The notes beneath the pieces were generated by a model. The model ran no database searches. It was not told the DNA's origin and saw only the letters and a program-made list of their open reading frames with translations. From an uncultured Bacteroidales bacterium (GTDB lineage Bacteria > Bacteroidota > Bacteroidia > Bacteroidales > JAUNSR01), in assembly GCA_947074145.1 (NCBI GenBank), contig CAMTOJ010000003.1:62001-126000 (forward strand): a stretch of DNA of 64,000 bases, read 5' to 3'. Position numbers and translations under genes: made by a program. Below, piece by piece: positions 35,753 through 44,763 of this stretch (within the stretch, counting starts at the first letter, position 1; each line of letters opens with the position of its first letter).

Positions 35753-37231
35753 TTACTCAATATCTATTCCGGGTGTTATTTCGTAAGTCAAATTAAATAT
35801 CGCTTTTCCTCCGTTGCATAATACAATTACTTTGGTTTGTATTGTTGTGCCCTCAGTAGGACAATTTGACGGATGATTTCCTCCATATAAATATAATTCT
35901 GTTTCAGATCCTCCTAAAGAACACCAGATATAACCTGTACCATATTCAGTTGGAATTCCTTGTTCATCAATCCAGTAACCCGGACTATCAGCAGTATATG
36001 CAGGTTCCTCTTCACTCTCTTCATTAATATAAATTTTTAGAGATCCGTTATTCTTGGCCTGGAATATTTCATATGTAGTCATTTTGAACGCATCTTTTAG
36101 AATATCTTTCACATCAAAATTTACCGGAGTATAAGTATTATCATATTGCTTTGTCATACTTATATTCTCTTCTATCACTGTAGGCTCACCGGCAGGTTTT
36201 TCCTCAGGATCTTCATATGCATTTACAATTACCGTAATTTTAAGCATAACGATTTTATTATTTGCAAGAAAACCGTATTGTATGGTTACACTCATACCCG
36301 GTTGCATCTGGTCAGGCATTTGTCCTATACCAATACAATCATCATCTCCAACTTCGCCATAATTAGTATATACGCTTGCATTATCACCATGATCACCTAC
36401 ATATCCCTCTTTATCATACCAGAAACCTTTTCCTGTCACAGTTTCCTGTGAATAGCTACCATCCTGTTTTACACCAAGAAATTGCACCTCATCCATTGAA
36501 CTTATTCCAAGATCGCTGAATGTCTTATTAATATCAAATTGAACCGGTGTTTGAACATAACTATTATTTGGTATAACCTCAACAGAAATCTCCTGAATAT
36601 CAACAATCGACGCTTCTACTTTTGGTGCATCAATAGCGTTTAGATCAATCACAACAGCAGCCCGTTTATCATTGTACTTAAGACATTCTATGAATTTAAT
36701 GTTTTGACCAATCGTTAAGTGACCGGGAAATTGACCAACATGAAAACTCTTTGTTTCACTATTAAACTCTGCAAAAGTCATCGCATCATCACCCCATCCT
36801 GTTACATCTCCTTTAGCACTCCACCAATGTCCCCATGGTGCATTAGTATTAGATTTTCCTGCAATCTCCTTTCTATCACTCCAGTTAATTGCAAATCCAT
36901 TAATTTCAGGCGCTCCTGCTTCTTCATCTATTCCGGCAAGCAATTGCTCTTCGGTTATATCAAAAAGTTGTGCAATTTTACTCATCTCTACCTCTACATC
37001 TACTCCGGTATAAAGATTCGCACTTACAACTACGTTAGCTGTATATTCAAGAATCAGATCAGCATTAATTTTATTCTTTTGTGCCTCTCGAATAGAATCC
37101 TGACGAGCAAGCTCTTTTATCTCATTGTCGGTAAGAATATGCTCTTTTGAGAAGTTATCATTATCTCCACAACTAATAAACATGGAAGCCATTATTGCGA
37201 AAACTGATAAATATATATTAGTCTTTTTCAT
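35753..37231 (-). CDS. Surface lipoprotein with three DUF4859-like repeats, probable glycan-binding protein
   Basis: The 492-residue protein has a lipobox FISC (about residue 21). Three repeats of about 130-150 residues can be read. Repeat 1 has WGHWWSAKGDVTGWGDD and HVGQFPGHLTIGQNIKF, repeat 2 has GFWYDKEGYVGDHGDN and IGQMPDQMQPGMSV, and repeat 3 has GYWIDEQGIPTEYGTG followed by a more divergent end. Each begins with a helix-like segment (ITEEQLLAGI; ISSMDEVQFLGV; MTTYEIFQAKNN). The gene directly follows SusD, the place of SusE/SusF-type surface glycan-binding proteins, so it probably captures the substrate of this locus. The DUF4859 name is from memory. Confidence 0.78.
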   Translation of the reverse strand: MKKTNIYLSVFAIMASMFISCGDNDNFSKEHILTDNEIKELARQDSIREAQKNKINADLILEYTANVVVSANLYTGVDVEVEMSKIAQLFDITEEQLLAGIDEEAGAPEINGFAINWSDRKEIAGKSNTNAPWGHWWSAKGDVTGWGDDAMTFAEFNSETKSFHVGQFPGHLTIGQNIKFIECLKYNDKRAAVVIDLNAIDAPKVEASIVDIQEISVEVIPNNSYVQTPVQFDINKTFSDLGISSMDEVQFLGVKQDGSYSQETVTGKGFWYDKEGYVGDHGDNASVYTNYGEVGDDDCIGIGQMPDQMQPGMSVTIQYGFLANNKIVMLKITVIVNAYEDPEEKPAGEPTVIEENISMTKQYDNTYTPVNFDVKDILKDAFKMTTYEIFQAKNNGSLKIYINEESEEEPAYTADSPGYWIDEQGIPTEYGTGYIWCSLGGSETELYLYGGNHPSNCPTEGTTIQTKVIVLCNGGKAIFNLTYEITPGIDIE

Positions 37232-37258
37232 ATTACTTAAATTTTTTAGGTGTGTAAA

Positions 37259-38953
37259 TTAATTACCATATCCTTCATTCTGAACCAATGAAATATTAGA
37301 ATCCATAAAGCTCTTAGGAATTGGGAAATAATCCCAATGTGTTTCGTTAGTAGCATCCTTACAGAACCATGATTTTCCGTTAAACACATTTCTGCCATCA
37401 CTCATTTTAAACCTGATTAAGTCCTGACGTCTATGATGTTCTCCAACAAATTCCCAAGCAAGATCATCAAGTAGTCCCCCTAATATAATGTCAGCTCCAC
37501 CTTCCTGTGTTGAAATATATGATGCTCTATCCCAATTAGAATATCCCTCACAAGTATATTCTCTGTGACCATAATCATAAATACTTCCACCCTTTAACTG
37601 AGCTACTGTTCTTGTAGCATCCGAAGCATTTTCAAAATTTCTGGTTCTTACCTCTGTTACCAAATTTGCAGCAGTCTGTTCATCTCTTCCAAGTCTTAAA
37701 AGACACTCTGCTTTCATAAACATAGCATCGGCAAGTCTGAAAAAAGCAACATCATTACCATATGTACCGGCATCTCCGCCTACTATCTCACTCTTTACAA
37801 ATCTATACCCCTCTTGCTGATAAGCTCCGGGATTATCAATTGAATGAACTTCATAAGAATAATTCAAATTACCTGTACCCGACCAGTCATCAGATGTAAA
37901 AGGTATAGGATCACCTGCTTGTGGAGTATATGTACCATCTGAGTTCTTAATAGCCTCTCTTTGTTCTCCACCTGTCCAGGTATCGGTAAAACGCTTATCA
38001 TTAGCATGATATGTATCAAGGAACTGAGGGATCGCACAACTTCCATTCCACGGAGCACCATCATAACCGTAAGCTGCAGCACCGGCTCCAACAAGACATT
38101 TATTCACAAGATAATTATGAGTTGCAAATTTTTTATGAAGGGGTATAGCAAAAATCACCTCCGGAGAAGAGGATATATCAGCTTTAAAATTATCCGTATA
38201 ATTCTCTGCCAGAGAGTAACCGCCATTTGTCAACACTTCATCAAGTTCGCTCAAAGCCTTTTCATAAAACTCATTTGTATCTGTTTTGAAATAGACATTA
38301 TAATTCAGATAAAGCTTAGCAAGAACCATATTTGCGGCATATCTATTTGGCTTTCCATGAACCTTTTTATCGCCAAGTTCATCCTTTATAGCATTAAGTT
38401 CACTTACGCAAAATTCAAAGATAGTTTTAGAATCAACTTGTTTAGGAAGATGTCCTTCCGGTACATCTTGAGTTGTTTCCAGTGGTACATTTCTAAATGC
38501 ATCGAGCAGAATATAATAATTAATAGCTCTTACAAACCTCATCTCAGCCTGAGACGTCCCATACTCTGGAAGAATATCAAGACATTTATTAGTATAACCA
38601 ATTCCTACATAAGCGAAATTCCATAATCCTTCAATATGACCAAGAGAAGTGTTCCATGTATGTTTATGCATATTCACATATAAATCACCCCAACCCACAC
38701 CGATACGTTTGGGTGTCATATAAAGATCTGCGCACTCATCCATTAAATCAAAGTACCCGTTCCATCCCCAATAAAGGAATCTAAGGTTTGCATAAGCCTG
38801 TCCCATCATTGAGCCGACAACATCTGAGTCAGATGTATCTATTGATTCATCTGTAAGTTTATCATAAACGCTTTCTGTAAGATCGGTACATGCTGCCAAT
38901 GATATCAAAGATCCAACAGCAATGCCATATATTAGTTTTTTATATTGTTTCAT
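37259..38953 (-). CDS. SusD/RagB-family nutrient-binding outer-membrane lipoprotein
   Basis: The 564-residue lipoprotein has a lipobox LAAC (about residue 22). The N-terminal SusD-like helices (ESIDTSDSDVVGSMMGQAYANLRFLYWGWNGYFDLMDECAD) and TPR pairs (MRFVRAINYYILLDAFRNVPLETTQ, ANMVLAKLYLNYNVYF) are typical. The C-terminal family signature includes WEFVGEHHRRQDLIRFKM and the closing DYFPIPKSFMDSN. It caps the SusC barrel and holds incoming oligosaccharides. It starts 12 bases after the SusC stop. Confidence 0.97.
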   Translation of the reverse strand: MKQYKKLIYGIAVGSLISLAACTDLTESVYDKLTDESIDTSDSDVVGSMMGQAYANLRFLYWGWNGYFDLMDECADLYMTPKRIGVGWGDLYVNMHKHTWNTSLGHIEGLWNFAYVGIGYTNKCLDILPEYGTSQAEMRFVRAINYYILLDAFRNVPLETTQDVPEGHLPKQVDSKTIFEFCVSELNAIKDELGDKKVHGKPNRYAANMVLAKLYLNYNVYFKTDTNEFYEKALSELDEVLTNGGYSLAENYTDNFKADISSSPEVIFAIPLHKKFATHNYLVNKCLVGAGAAAYGYDGAPWNGSCAIPQFLDTYHANDKRFTDTWTGGEQREAIKNSDGTYTPQAGDPIPFTSDDWSGTGNLNYSYEVHSIDNPGAYQQEGYRFVKSEIVGGDAGTYGNDVAFFRLADAMFMKAECLLRLGRDEQTAANLVTEVRTRNFENASDATRTVAQLKGGSIYDYGHREYTCEGYSNWDRASYISTQEGGADIILGGLLDDLAWEFVGEHHRRQDLIRFKMSDGRNVFNGKSWFCKDATNETHWDYFPIPKSFMDSNISLVQNEGYGN

Positions 38954-38965
38954 TGTAATACAGTA

Positions 38966-41900
38966 TTAGAAGTTAACATTTAGACCTAAAGAAAACGATC
39001 TTGTTGTAGGATATTTATCACGGCTGTCAACACCCGGAGTCTGAAAGTAATTTGAAACCTCAGGATCAAGGCCAGAGTAGCCCGTGATGCAGAATAAATT
39101 TTGACCTGAAACATATACTCTTAAGCTATTGCAATATTTAGTTGCATTTCCCTTAAGATTGAAAGTGTATCCGAATGTTGCATTTGTAAGTTTCACAAAA
39201 TCACCTTTTTCAAGATGATCACTCCAGAACCCCTGCGACATAGATGAGGATAATCTTACCTGCATTTGTTTTCCTGTTTCTAGATCAATTACTGGGTTAA
39301 GGTCAGTATCCTGAGCTCCGTACCATTTCGCAGCAGATTTTAATTTATTATATGCTATAGAATTGTTTTCATAGAAACATCTCTGCTCATTGAGAATCAT
39401 AAAACCAAATTGACCTGTAAATTGCAGACTTAAGTCAAAATTTTTATAACTGAAAGTATTTGCCCAACCTGCATAAACTTTTGGCAAACCGCTACCCAAT
39501 CTTTGTCTGTTTGCCTGCTCATTATATTTTGTATCAAACTCTTTGACTATCCAGCCACCGTTACCATCGGAAACTTCAACAAGAGTTACCCCGTCTTTAC
39601 TTACTCCTACTGATTTTAGGCCCCAGAAATCGCCTAAGCTTTTCCCTACTTCCATACAGTGAGTTGGTACTGAGATTGGATCGGAAAGACCACCCCACAA
39701 CTCTTTAAAGTTTTCAGTTTCATATAAATCATTTGATAGACTTATCAGTTTATTTTTATTATGTGACATTGTCACAGTTGTGCTCCATTCAAAATCTGAT
39801 GTTTTAATAGGAATTGCATCAACCATAATCTCAATACCTTTATTACTCATCTTACCAACATTGGCCTTAGTATATCCATACATATTTGGTGGAACCGGAA
39901 CTGCATAGTCATATAAAAGATCAGATGTTTTCTTGCTATAAATATCAATAGATCCACTTAATCGTTGATCAAGAACAGCCCAATCAAGACCTATATTATA
40001 CTCTTTTGTTGTTTCCCATTTTAGATTAGGGTTAGGATTTTGTGTCACTTTTAAGGATGGAATCCATTCTCCCGATTCATTAAGTTGATAACCATATGTA
40101 TCATAATCATATACATTTAATGACAAGTAAGATTCGTTTGGTATTACACCTGTTTCTCCATACCCGGCTCTTAACTTAAGATTATTAATTACATAAAAAT
40201 CTGATAAAAATTCTTCATTACTTAAGGTCCAACCCAACGACAAAGACTTAAATGTTCCCCATTTATTATTATCACCGAATTTCGAAGAACCTTCACGACG
40301 TACACTCACCAACGCATTGTACTTATTATCATAACCATAACTTACTCGTCCGAAATAACCTATAAGAGTGTTATCATTCTTATATGATCCTAAACTTGCA
40401 GTTTTCCCTTCATCTTTAAGATAGCTACCCTGAGCCAGATTATTATATAAATATGATTCTGAAGAAAAGTTTCCGTTACCAGCATTAAATCCATCATATA
40501 GATTATACAGATAACTATAACCTACCAATGCTGATAATCTGTGCGTATTTATAGTTTTCTCATATTTTGATGTTAACTCTAAATTATTACTTCTTCCAAT
40601 TCCCATACCTTTTGATGCCCAGCCCTTACAAGAAGCAATCATTTGTGAATAATAATTGCTGGTATAATAAGTCTGACCAGTCGAAATATTTTCTTTTGTA
40701 GAAAGCATTAAGTTAGTTTGCCAACCTTTTATAGGTTCAAGTGTAATATTACCTGTTAAACTGGTAAAATTGGAACGAGTATCACCGATCTGCTCATTCT
40801 GAATAGAAACAGGGTTATAATACTGGAATCTGCTAAGCTCTTCATAATAACTTCCATCCGAATTATATATAGGTGATGAAGGATTATGAATTAAAGCTTG
40901 TCTATATACATATGTGTTACTATTATTAGTATGCTTATATCTACTATGAAGTAGATTAACATTAATCTTTAATATATCATTTAAGAAATACTGAGAGAAA
41001 TCTAATTGTGCTTTAATATTATTTCTATCACTCTTTCTCATTATCCCTTCTTCATCAGCATAAGTTATATTTGCAGAATAAGTTGAGTTTTCTGTTCCTC
41101 CGGTAATACTGAATGAATGATTTTGTGTATATCCCGATTTCCTTGTTACTGCAGCAAGCCAATCGGTATCGTATCCTTCATAAGGGTAACTAGTCTGAGC
41201 ATAAATAACATCATTAGTATTCATAAAATCGGCAGTTTTATACCAATTCGAAACAGACCCATAACCATTATAAGTTATTATAGGTTTACTATCTCTTTTT
41301 CCTGTTTTTGTGGTGATAATGATAACTCCATTTGCACCTCGTGTTCCATAAATAGCTGCGGCTGAAGCATCTTTCAATACATCTATAGATTCAATATTTT
41401 CCGGAGCTACCGTTGTCAGACTTCCTTCAATTCCGTCAACAAGAACCAATGGCGAAACATTTCCGCTTACTGTAGTGATACCACGAAGCATTATATCAGA
41501 CGTTTCGTTCGGGTCACCGGATGATTTTATTATACTTAATCCGGCAATCTTACCTTTTATAAGTTCTGCAGCATCACCTATTTTTCCTACTGAAAAATCT
41601 TCAGCTTTCACACTTGATATGGCACTTGTAATATCCCCTTTTCGTTGTGTACCGTAACCGATTACTACTACCTCATCCACCAATTGGCTATCCTCAACCA
41701 GAACAATATTCAAATCAGAAGCATTTTTAACAACAATATCTTTAGTCAGATAACCGATATATGTTATTTGTATAGTTGCTCCGGGGGATACATCAATAGA
41801 AAACTTACCGTCAAAATCGGTCATAGTACCAGAGGTTGTCCCAACTACAAATACATTGGCTCCTACGACCGGCTCTCCTGACATCTCTTTAACTACTCCT

Positions 41901-42061
41901 TTAACAGTAATTTTCGCTTGTTGCTGTACTTTTGCAGTACTCTCTACGGGAATGACTTCTGCCATCAACGGCTGAACACACATTCCTGAAGCGAGCAATA
42001 CACCAGTAGCCAGATTCTTTGTTCCGGCACTGAAGATTTTGTTTGTGTTTAGTGGATTCAT
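38966..42061 (-). CDS. SusC/RagA-family TonB-dependent transporter
   Basis: The 1031-residue outer-membrane transporter imports oligosaccharides in complex with SusD. It has a signal peptide (about 1-34), a CarboxypepD_reg-like domain (about 50-130, KGVVKEMSGEPVVGANVFVVGTTSGTMTDFDGKF), the TonB-box-like segment DEVVVIGYGTQRKGDITSAI, and a plug with SIDVLKDASAAAIYGTRGANGVIIITTKTGK. A 22-stranded barrel ends in SLGLNVNF. There is no STN domain, so it is controlled by the hybrid regulator rather than by an anti-sigma system. It follows the first GH127 gene by 30 bases. Confidence 0.97.
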   Translation of the reverse strand: MNPLNTNKIFSAGTKNLATGVLLASGMCVQPLMAEVIPVESTAKVQQQAKITVKGVVKEMSGEPVVGANVFVVGTTSGTMTDFDGKFSIDVSPGATIQITYIGYLTKDIVVKNASDLNIVLVEDSQLVDEVVVIGYGTQRKGDITSAISSVKAEDFSVGKIGDAAELIKGKIAGLSIIKSSGDPNETSDIMLRGITTVSGNVSPLVLVDGIEGSLTTVAPENIESIDVLKDASAAAIYGTRGANGVIIITTKTGKRDSKPIITYNGYGSVSNWYKTADFMNTNDVIYAQTSYPYEGYDTDWLAAVTRKSGYTQNHSFSITGGTENSTYSANITYADEEGIMRKSDRNNIKAQLDFSQYFLNDILKINVNLLHSRYKHTNNSNTYVYRQALIHNPSSPIYNSDGSYYEELSRFQYYNPVSIQNEQIGDTRSNFTSLTGNITLEPIKGWQTNLMLSTKENISTGQTYYTSNYYSQMIASCKGWASKGMGIGRSNNLELTSKYEKTINTHRLSALVGYSYLYNLYDGFNAGNGNFSSESYLYNNLAQGSYLKDEGKTASLGSYKNDNTLIGYFGRVSYGYDNKYNALVSVRREGSSKFGDNNKWGTFKSLSLGWTLSNEEFLSDFYVINNLKLRAGYGETGVIPNESYLSLNVYDYDTYGYQLNESGEWIPSLKVTQNPNPNLKWETTKEYNIGLDWAVLDQRLSGSIDIYSKKTSDLLYDYAVPVPPNMYGYTKANVGKMSNKGIEIMVDAIPIKTSDFEWSTTVTMSHNKNKLISLSNDLYETENFKELWGGLSDPISVPTHCMEVGKSLGDFWGLKSVGVSKDGVTLVEVSDGNGGWIVKEFDTKYNEQANRQRLGSGLPKVYAGWANTFSYKNFDLSLQFTGQFGFMILNEQRCFYENNSIAYNKLKSAAKWYGAQDTDLNPVIDLETGKQMQVRLSSSMSQGFWSDHLEKGDFVKLTNATFGYTFNLKGNATKYCNSLRVYVSGQNLFCITGYSGLDPEVSNYFQTPGVDSRDKYPTTRSFSLGLNVNF

Positions 42062-42091
42062 TCTTAGTAAATTTGTGGTCTGTGATTTATA

Positions 42092-44524
42092 TTACTTTAC
42101 TTTCCATTCCAAAATACCTCCGGATGCGTTTTTCTGTAACTGAGCCTCTATTCTTAATCCTGTGGTATTTATCGAATCGAAGTTTACTATATTATAGCAG
42201 TCCTTTTTTACACCTAATTGATCTTTACTTTTTACTTCTTTCCATTTATTGCCCTGTTTTGCATAAAGCTTCCAGCTTTCAGGCACTCTATAATTTCCGT
42301 CATAATGGTCAAGATCAAGCCAATAAACCTCTACACTTGATATCGTTTCAGGTTTTTCAAACTCATAAGCTATCGTTTCAAGCGTACCGACCTTTAACCA
42401 CCAGTAATGATAAGGTTTTGAAATATCGCTTGATGATTTAGGTTCCCATTGATCATTAACACCATCTGCCCATGTTTCTTGAGCTGCCGAAAGAGGTGCA
42501 TCTTTTTGTATTGCATTTTGAAACATAAAAGAACGAGCCTTTGAAGCAATAGTAGGCTGAGGTCTGCACAGTGCATAATTTTCACTATTTGGAATCCATA
42601 CTGCCATCTGATTGCGACCTCTATTATTCCATGTAGAATAAGGAATAGCTTTAAGTGTCACATCTTTTATATCCCCATCATCTTGAATCTCTTTCCCTTT
42701 AATATTAATAACGGTCACTCCGTTAAGTAATTCCTTTTCATAAGAGGTAGAGAACTGAGCATTCTCTGGAATATATTTGTTAAACACGTAATTATCTAAC
42801 TGATCATTACCCTCTATACAATATACAATAGGCCCCCTCTCTATAGATCTTTTCCCTATATTATCTTCAACTTTATCATTGGCTTTAACCTGTCTTACAT
42901 CCATAGGATAATCAACCTCAACAAGATCATTCTTGCTCCATACTCTGTTAAGTGTTATATAACCATCTACGACATTCGGTTTAATAGATTTACCATTAAG
43001 TTTAACGGTATATTTAGAACTTTTTTGAACATAAGAATACAAATCAGTAGCTATCGGTCTGTCATTTACCCATCCGGGAACCCTTAATCGCAATGCAAAA
43101 AGATCCTCTTTTTCAGGATTTATAATAAGTCTAACTTTTCCATCCCATGGAAATTCTGTTTTCTGTTCAAGAGAAATCTTGTTATCAATTGTTTCTATAT
43201 CAGAATTACTCTGTATATAAAGATTCACATATATATCATTCTTTTGAGTTGCATAAACATATTTGGGTATTGATGCAATAAATCTTGTCACATTACCCGG
43301 ACAACATGCACAACCAAACCACTTTTGTCTTTCATGTTGTCCCATTGATTCAAGAGGATTATCATAGAAAAATTTATCTCCGCTAAGTGATACTCCCGAT
43401 ATAACCCCATTGTATAATGATCTTTCCAAAACATCTACATATTTCGAATCTCCTGTTGATAAGAACATACGATGATTCCAATAAACATTGGCTATCGAAG
43501 CACATGTCTCACAGTAACCTGTGTGATTATTCAACTCATAATCAGGCCCAAAACCTTCTCCTTGAGGTCTTGACCCTATCCCTCCGGTTATATATAATTT
43601 TCGACCTGCCATGTTATCCCAGATCCGACAAAGAGCTTGGAAATAATTATCATCATTATTCAATACGGCGACATCCGCAACTCCCGAAAATAGGTATCCG
43701 GCTCTTACCGCATGTCCAACGATTTCATCTTGAAGAAGAATCGGTTTATGATCCTGACTATATTTATTTAATCTGTGTCCATCAGTACCTCGGCCGGTTT
43801 CCTCTACAAAATATTTGGCAAGTTCCAGATATCTTTTTTCGCCTGTTATTTTATAAAGTTTGGCAAGTCCCATTTCAACTATAGGATGTCCTGAGGGTAC
43901 ATGTTTTTGCCCCTCGTTAGGTCCAAAAACATTACATATCAAATCTGCATTTTTAAGAGCTACATCTAATAAAGATCTTTTCCCTGTGGCTTCATAATGT
44001 GCTACGGCAGCTTCATAAAGATGACCGCAATTATAAAGTTCATGACTATTGATTTTTTCCCATTTCGAACGACCCCACCATCCTGACAATCTCTCACATT
44101 TATTTGTAACACATGTAGTAAGATATCCATCCGCTTCTTGTGCTGATGATATTAATGTTATTACACTGTCTAAATAATGATCAAGATGTTCATCATATTT
44201 TACAGCCAAAGAATATGAAGCACCCTCTATTACTTTGTAAGGGTCGGTATCATCAAAAGAAAAGTCTCCTTGATGCTTTCCTTTTATTAATCCCCCGGCT
44301 AAAGCAAAATTGTCAAAACGTCCATTTTGCTCACACTCTTTTAATGCAGATGGTATTGAAACCGTTCTGTTTGTTTCTATTCGCGTTAACCAGAATGAAT
44401 CATTCAAACTGACTTTGGTAAAAGAAACCTCTTTTATTAATTCGTTTGGCTTCTTAAAAGAATCACTGCATGAACTAAAAAAAAGAATAGTTATTCCTGA
44501 AAATAATTTTAATGTGTAATTCAT
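42092..44524 (-). CDS. GH127 beta-L-arabinofuranosidase, lipoprotein
   Basis: The first gene of the PUL operon, an 810-residue paralogue of the enzyme at 26143-28545. It carries a lipobox (LFFSSC, about residue 19), so it is membrane-anchored, unlike its soluble paralogue. The zinc and catalytic residues are kept: Cys338, Glu339 and Cys341 in YCETCASIAN, and Cys405, Cys407 and Cys408 in WFGCACCPGN. The barrel start EVSFTKVSLNDSFWLTRIE and the C-terminal binding region (IAYEFEKPETISSVEVYWLDLDHYDGNYRVPESWKLYAK) match the paralogue. One may act at the surface and the other in the periplasm, or they may prefer different linkages; this is inference. Confidence 0.93.
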   Translation of the reverse strand: MNYTLKLFSGITILFFSSCSDSFKKPNELIKEVSFTKVSLNDSFWLTRIETNRTVSIPSALKECEQNGRFDNFALAGGLIKGKHQGDFSFDDTDPYKVIEGASYSLAVKYDEHLDHYLDSVITLISSAQEADGYLTTCVTNKCERLSGWWGRSKWEKINSHELYNCGHLYEAAVAHYEATGKRSLLDVALKNADLICNVFGPNEGQKHVPSGHPIVEMGLAKLYKITGEKRYLELAKYFVEETGRGTDGHRLNKYSQDHKPILLQDEIVGHAVRAGYLFSGVADVAVLNNDDNYFQALCRIWDNMAGRKLYITGGIGSRPQGEGFGPDYELNNHTGYCETCASIANVYWNHRMFLSTGDSKYVDVLERSLYNGVISGVSLSGDKFFYDNPLESMGQHERQKWFGCACCPGNVTRFIASIPKYVYATQKNDIYVNLYIQSNSDIETIDNKISLEQKTEFPWDGKVRLIINPEKEDLFALRLRVPGWVNDRPIATDLYSYVQKSSKYTVKLNGKSIKPNVVDGYITLNRVWSKNDLVEVDYPMDVRQVKANDKVEDNIGKRSIERGPIVYCIEGNDQLDNYVFNKYIPENAQFSTSYEKELLNGVTVINIKGKEIQDDGDIKDVTLKAIPYSTWNNRGRNQMAVWIPNSENYALCRPQPTIASKARSFMFQNAIQKDAPLSAAQETWADGVNDQWEPKSSSDISKPYHYWWLKVGTLETIAYEFEKPETISSVEVYWLDLDHYDGNYRVPESWKLYAKQGNKWKEVKSKDQLGVKKDCYNIVNFDSINTTGLRIEAQLQKNASGGILEWKVK

Positions 44525-44714
44525 ATTTTGTTGTTTTTCTCTATCGCTAAGAAATAAACTTTAATACATTTTCATTAAAAGAATAATCCATTTATATACA
44601 AAACTCGTGATTGTTCAAAAAATAAACCCAACACACTTATACGCTAATAATAAACCATTTAAGTCGCCATTTTGGATTATTATGATCTTTACTTGTACTA
44701 TTTTTCAATAATTC

Positions 44715-44734
44715 TATTACAAATATTTGTAATA
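44715..44734. promoter_or_regulatory. Perfect 20-bp palindrome in the PUL regulator/enzyme divergent region
   Basis: Each half is TATTACAAAT; the whole reads identically on both strands. It ends 29 bases before the hybrid regulator ATG and lies 190 bases from the GH127 start. Its ATATTTG parts resemble -7 elements with one mismatch on both strands. It may be an operator or a symmetric promoter core. Confidence 0.5.
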
Positions 44735-44763
44735 TTGCAGAAACAATAATTAACGATTACTTC

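Noticed and set aside
37961-38626. 221-codon open frame opposite the SusD gene
   Set aside because: It lies fully inside a well-recognised SusD coding sequence on the other strand, and the translation is rich in Ile, Ser and Cys without any recognisable motif.
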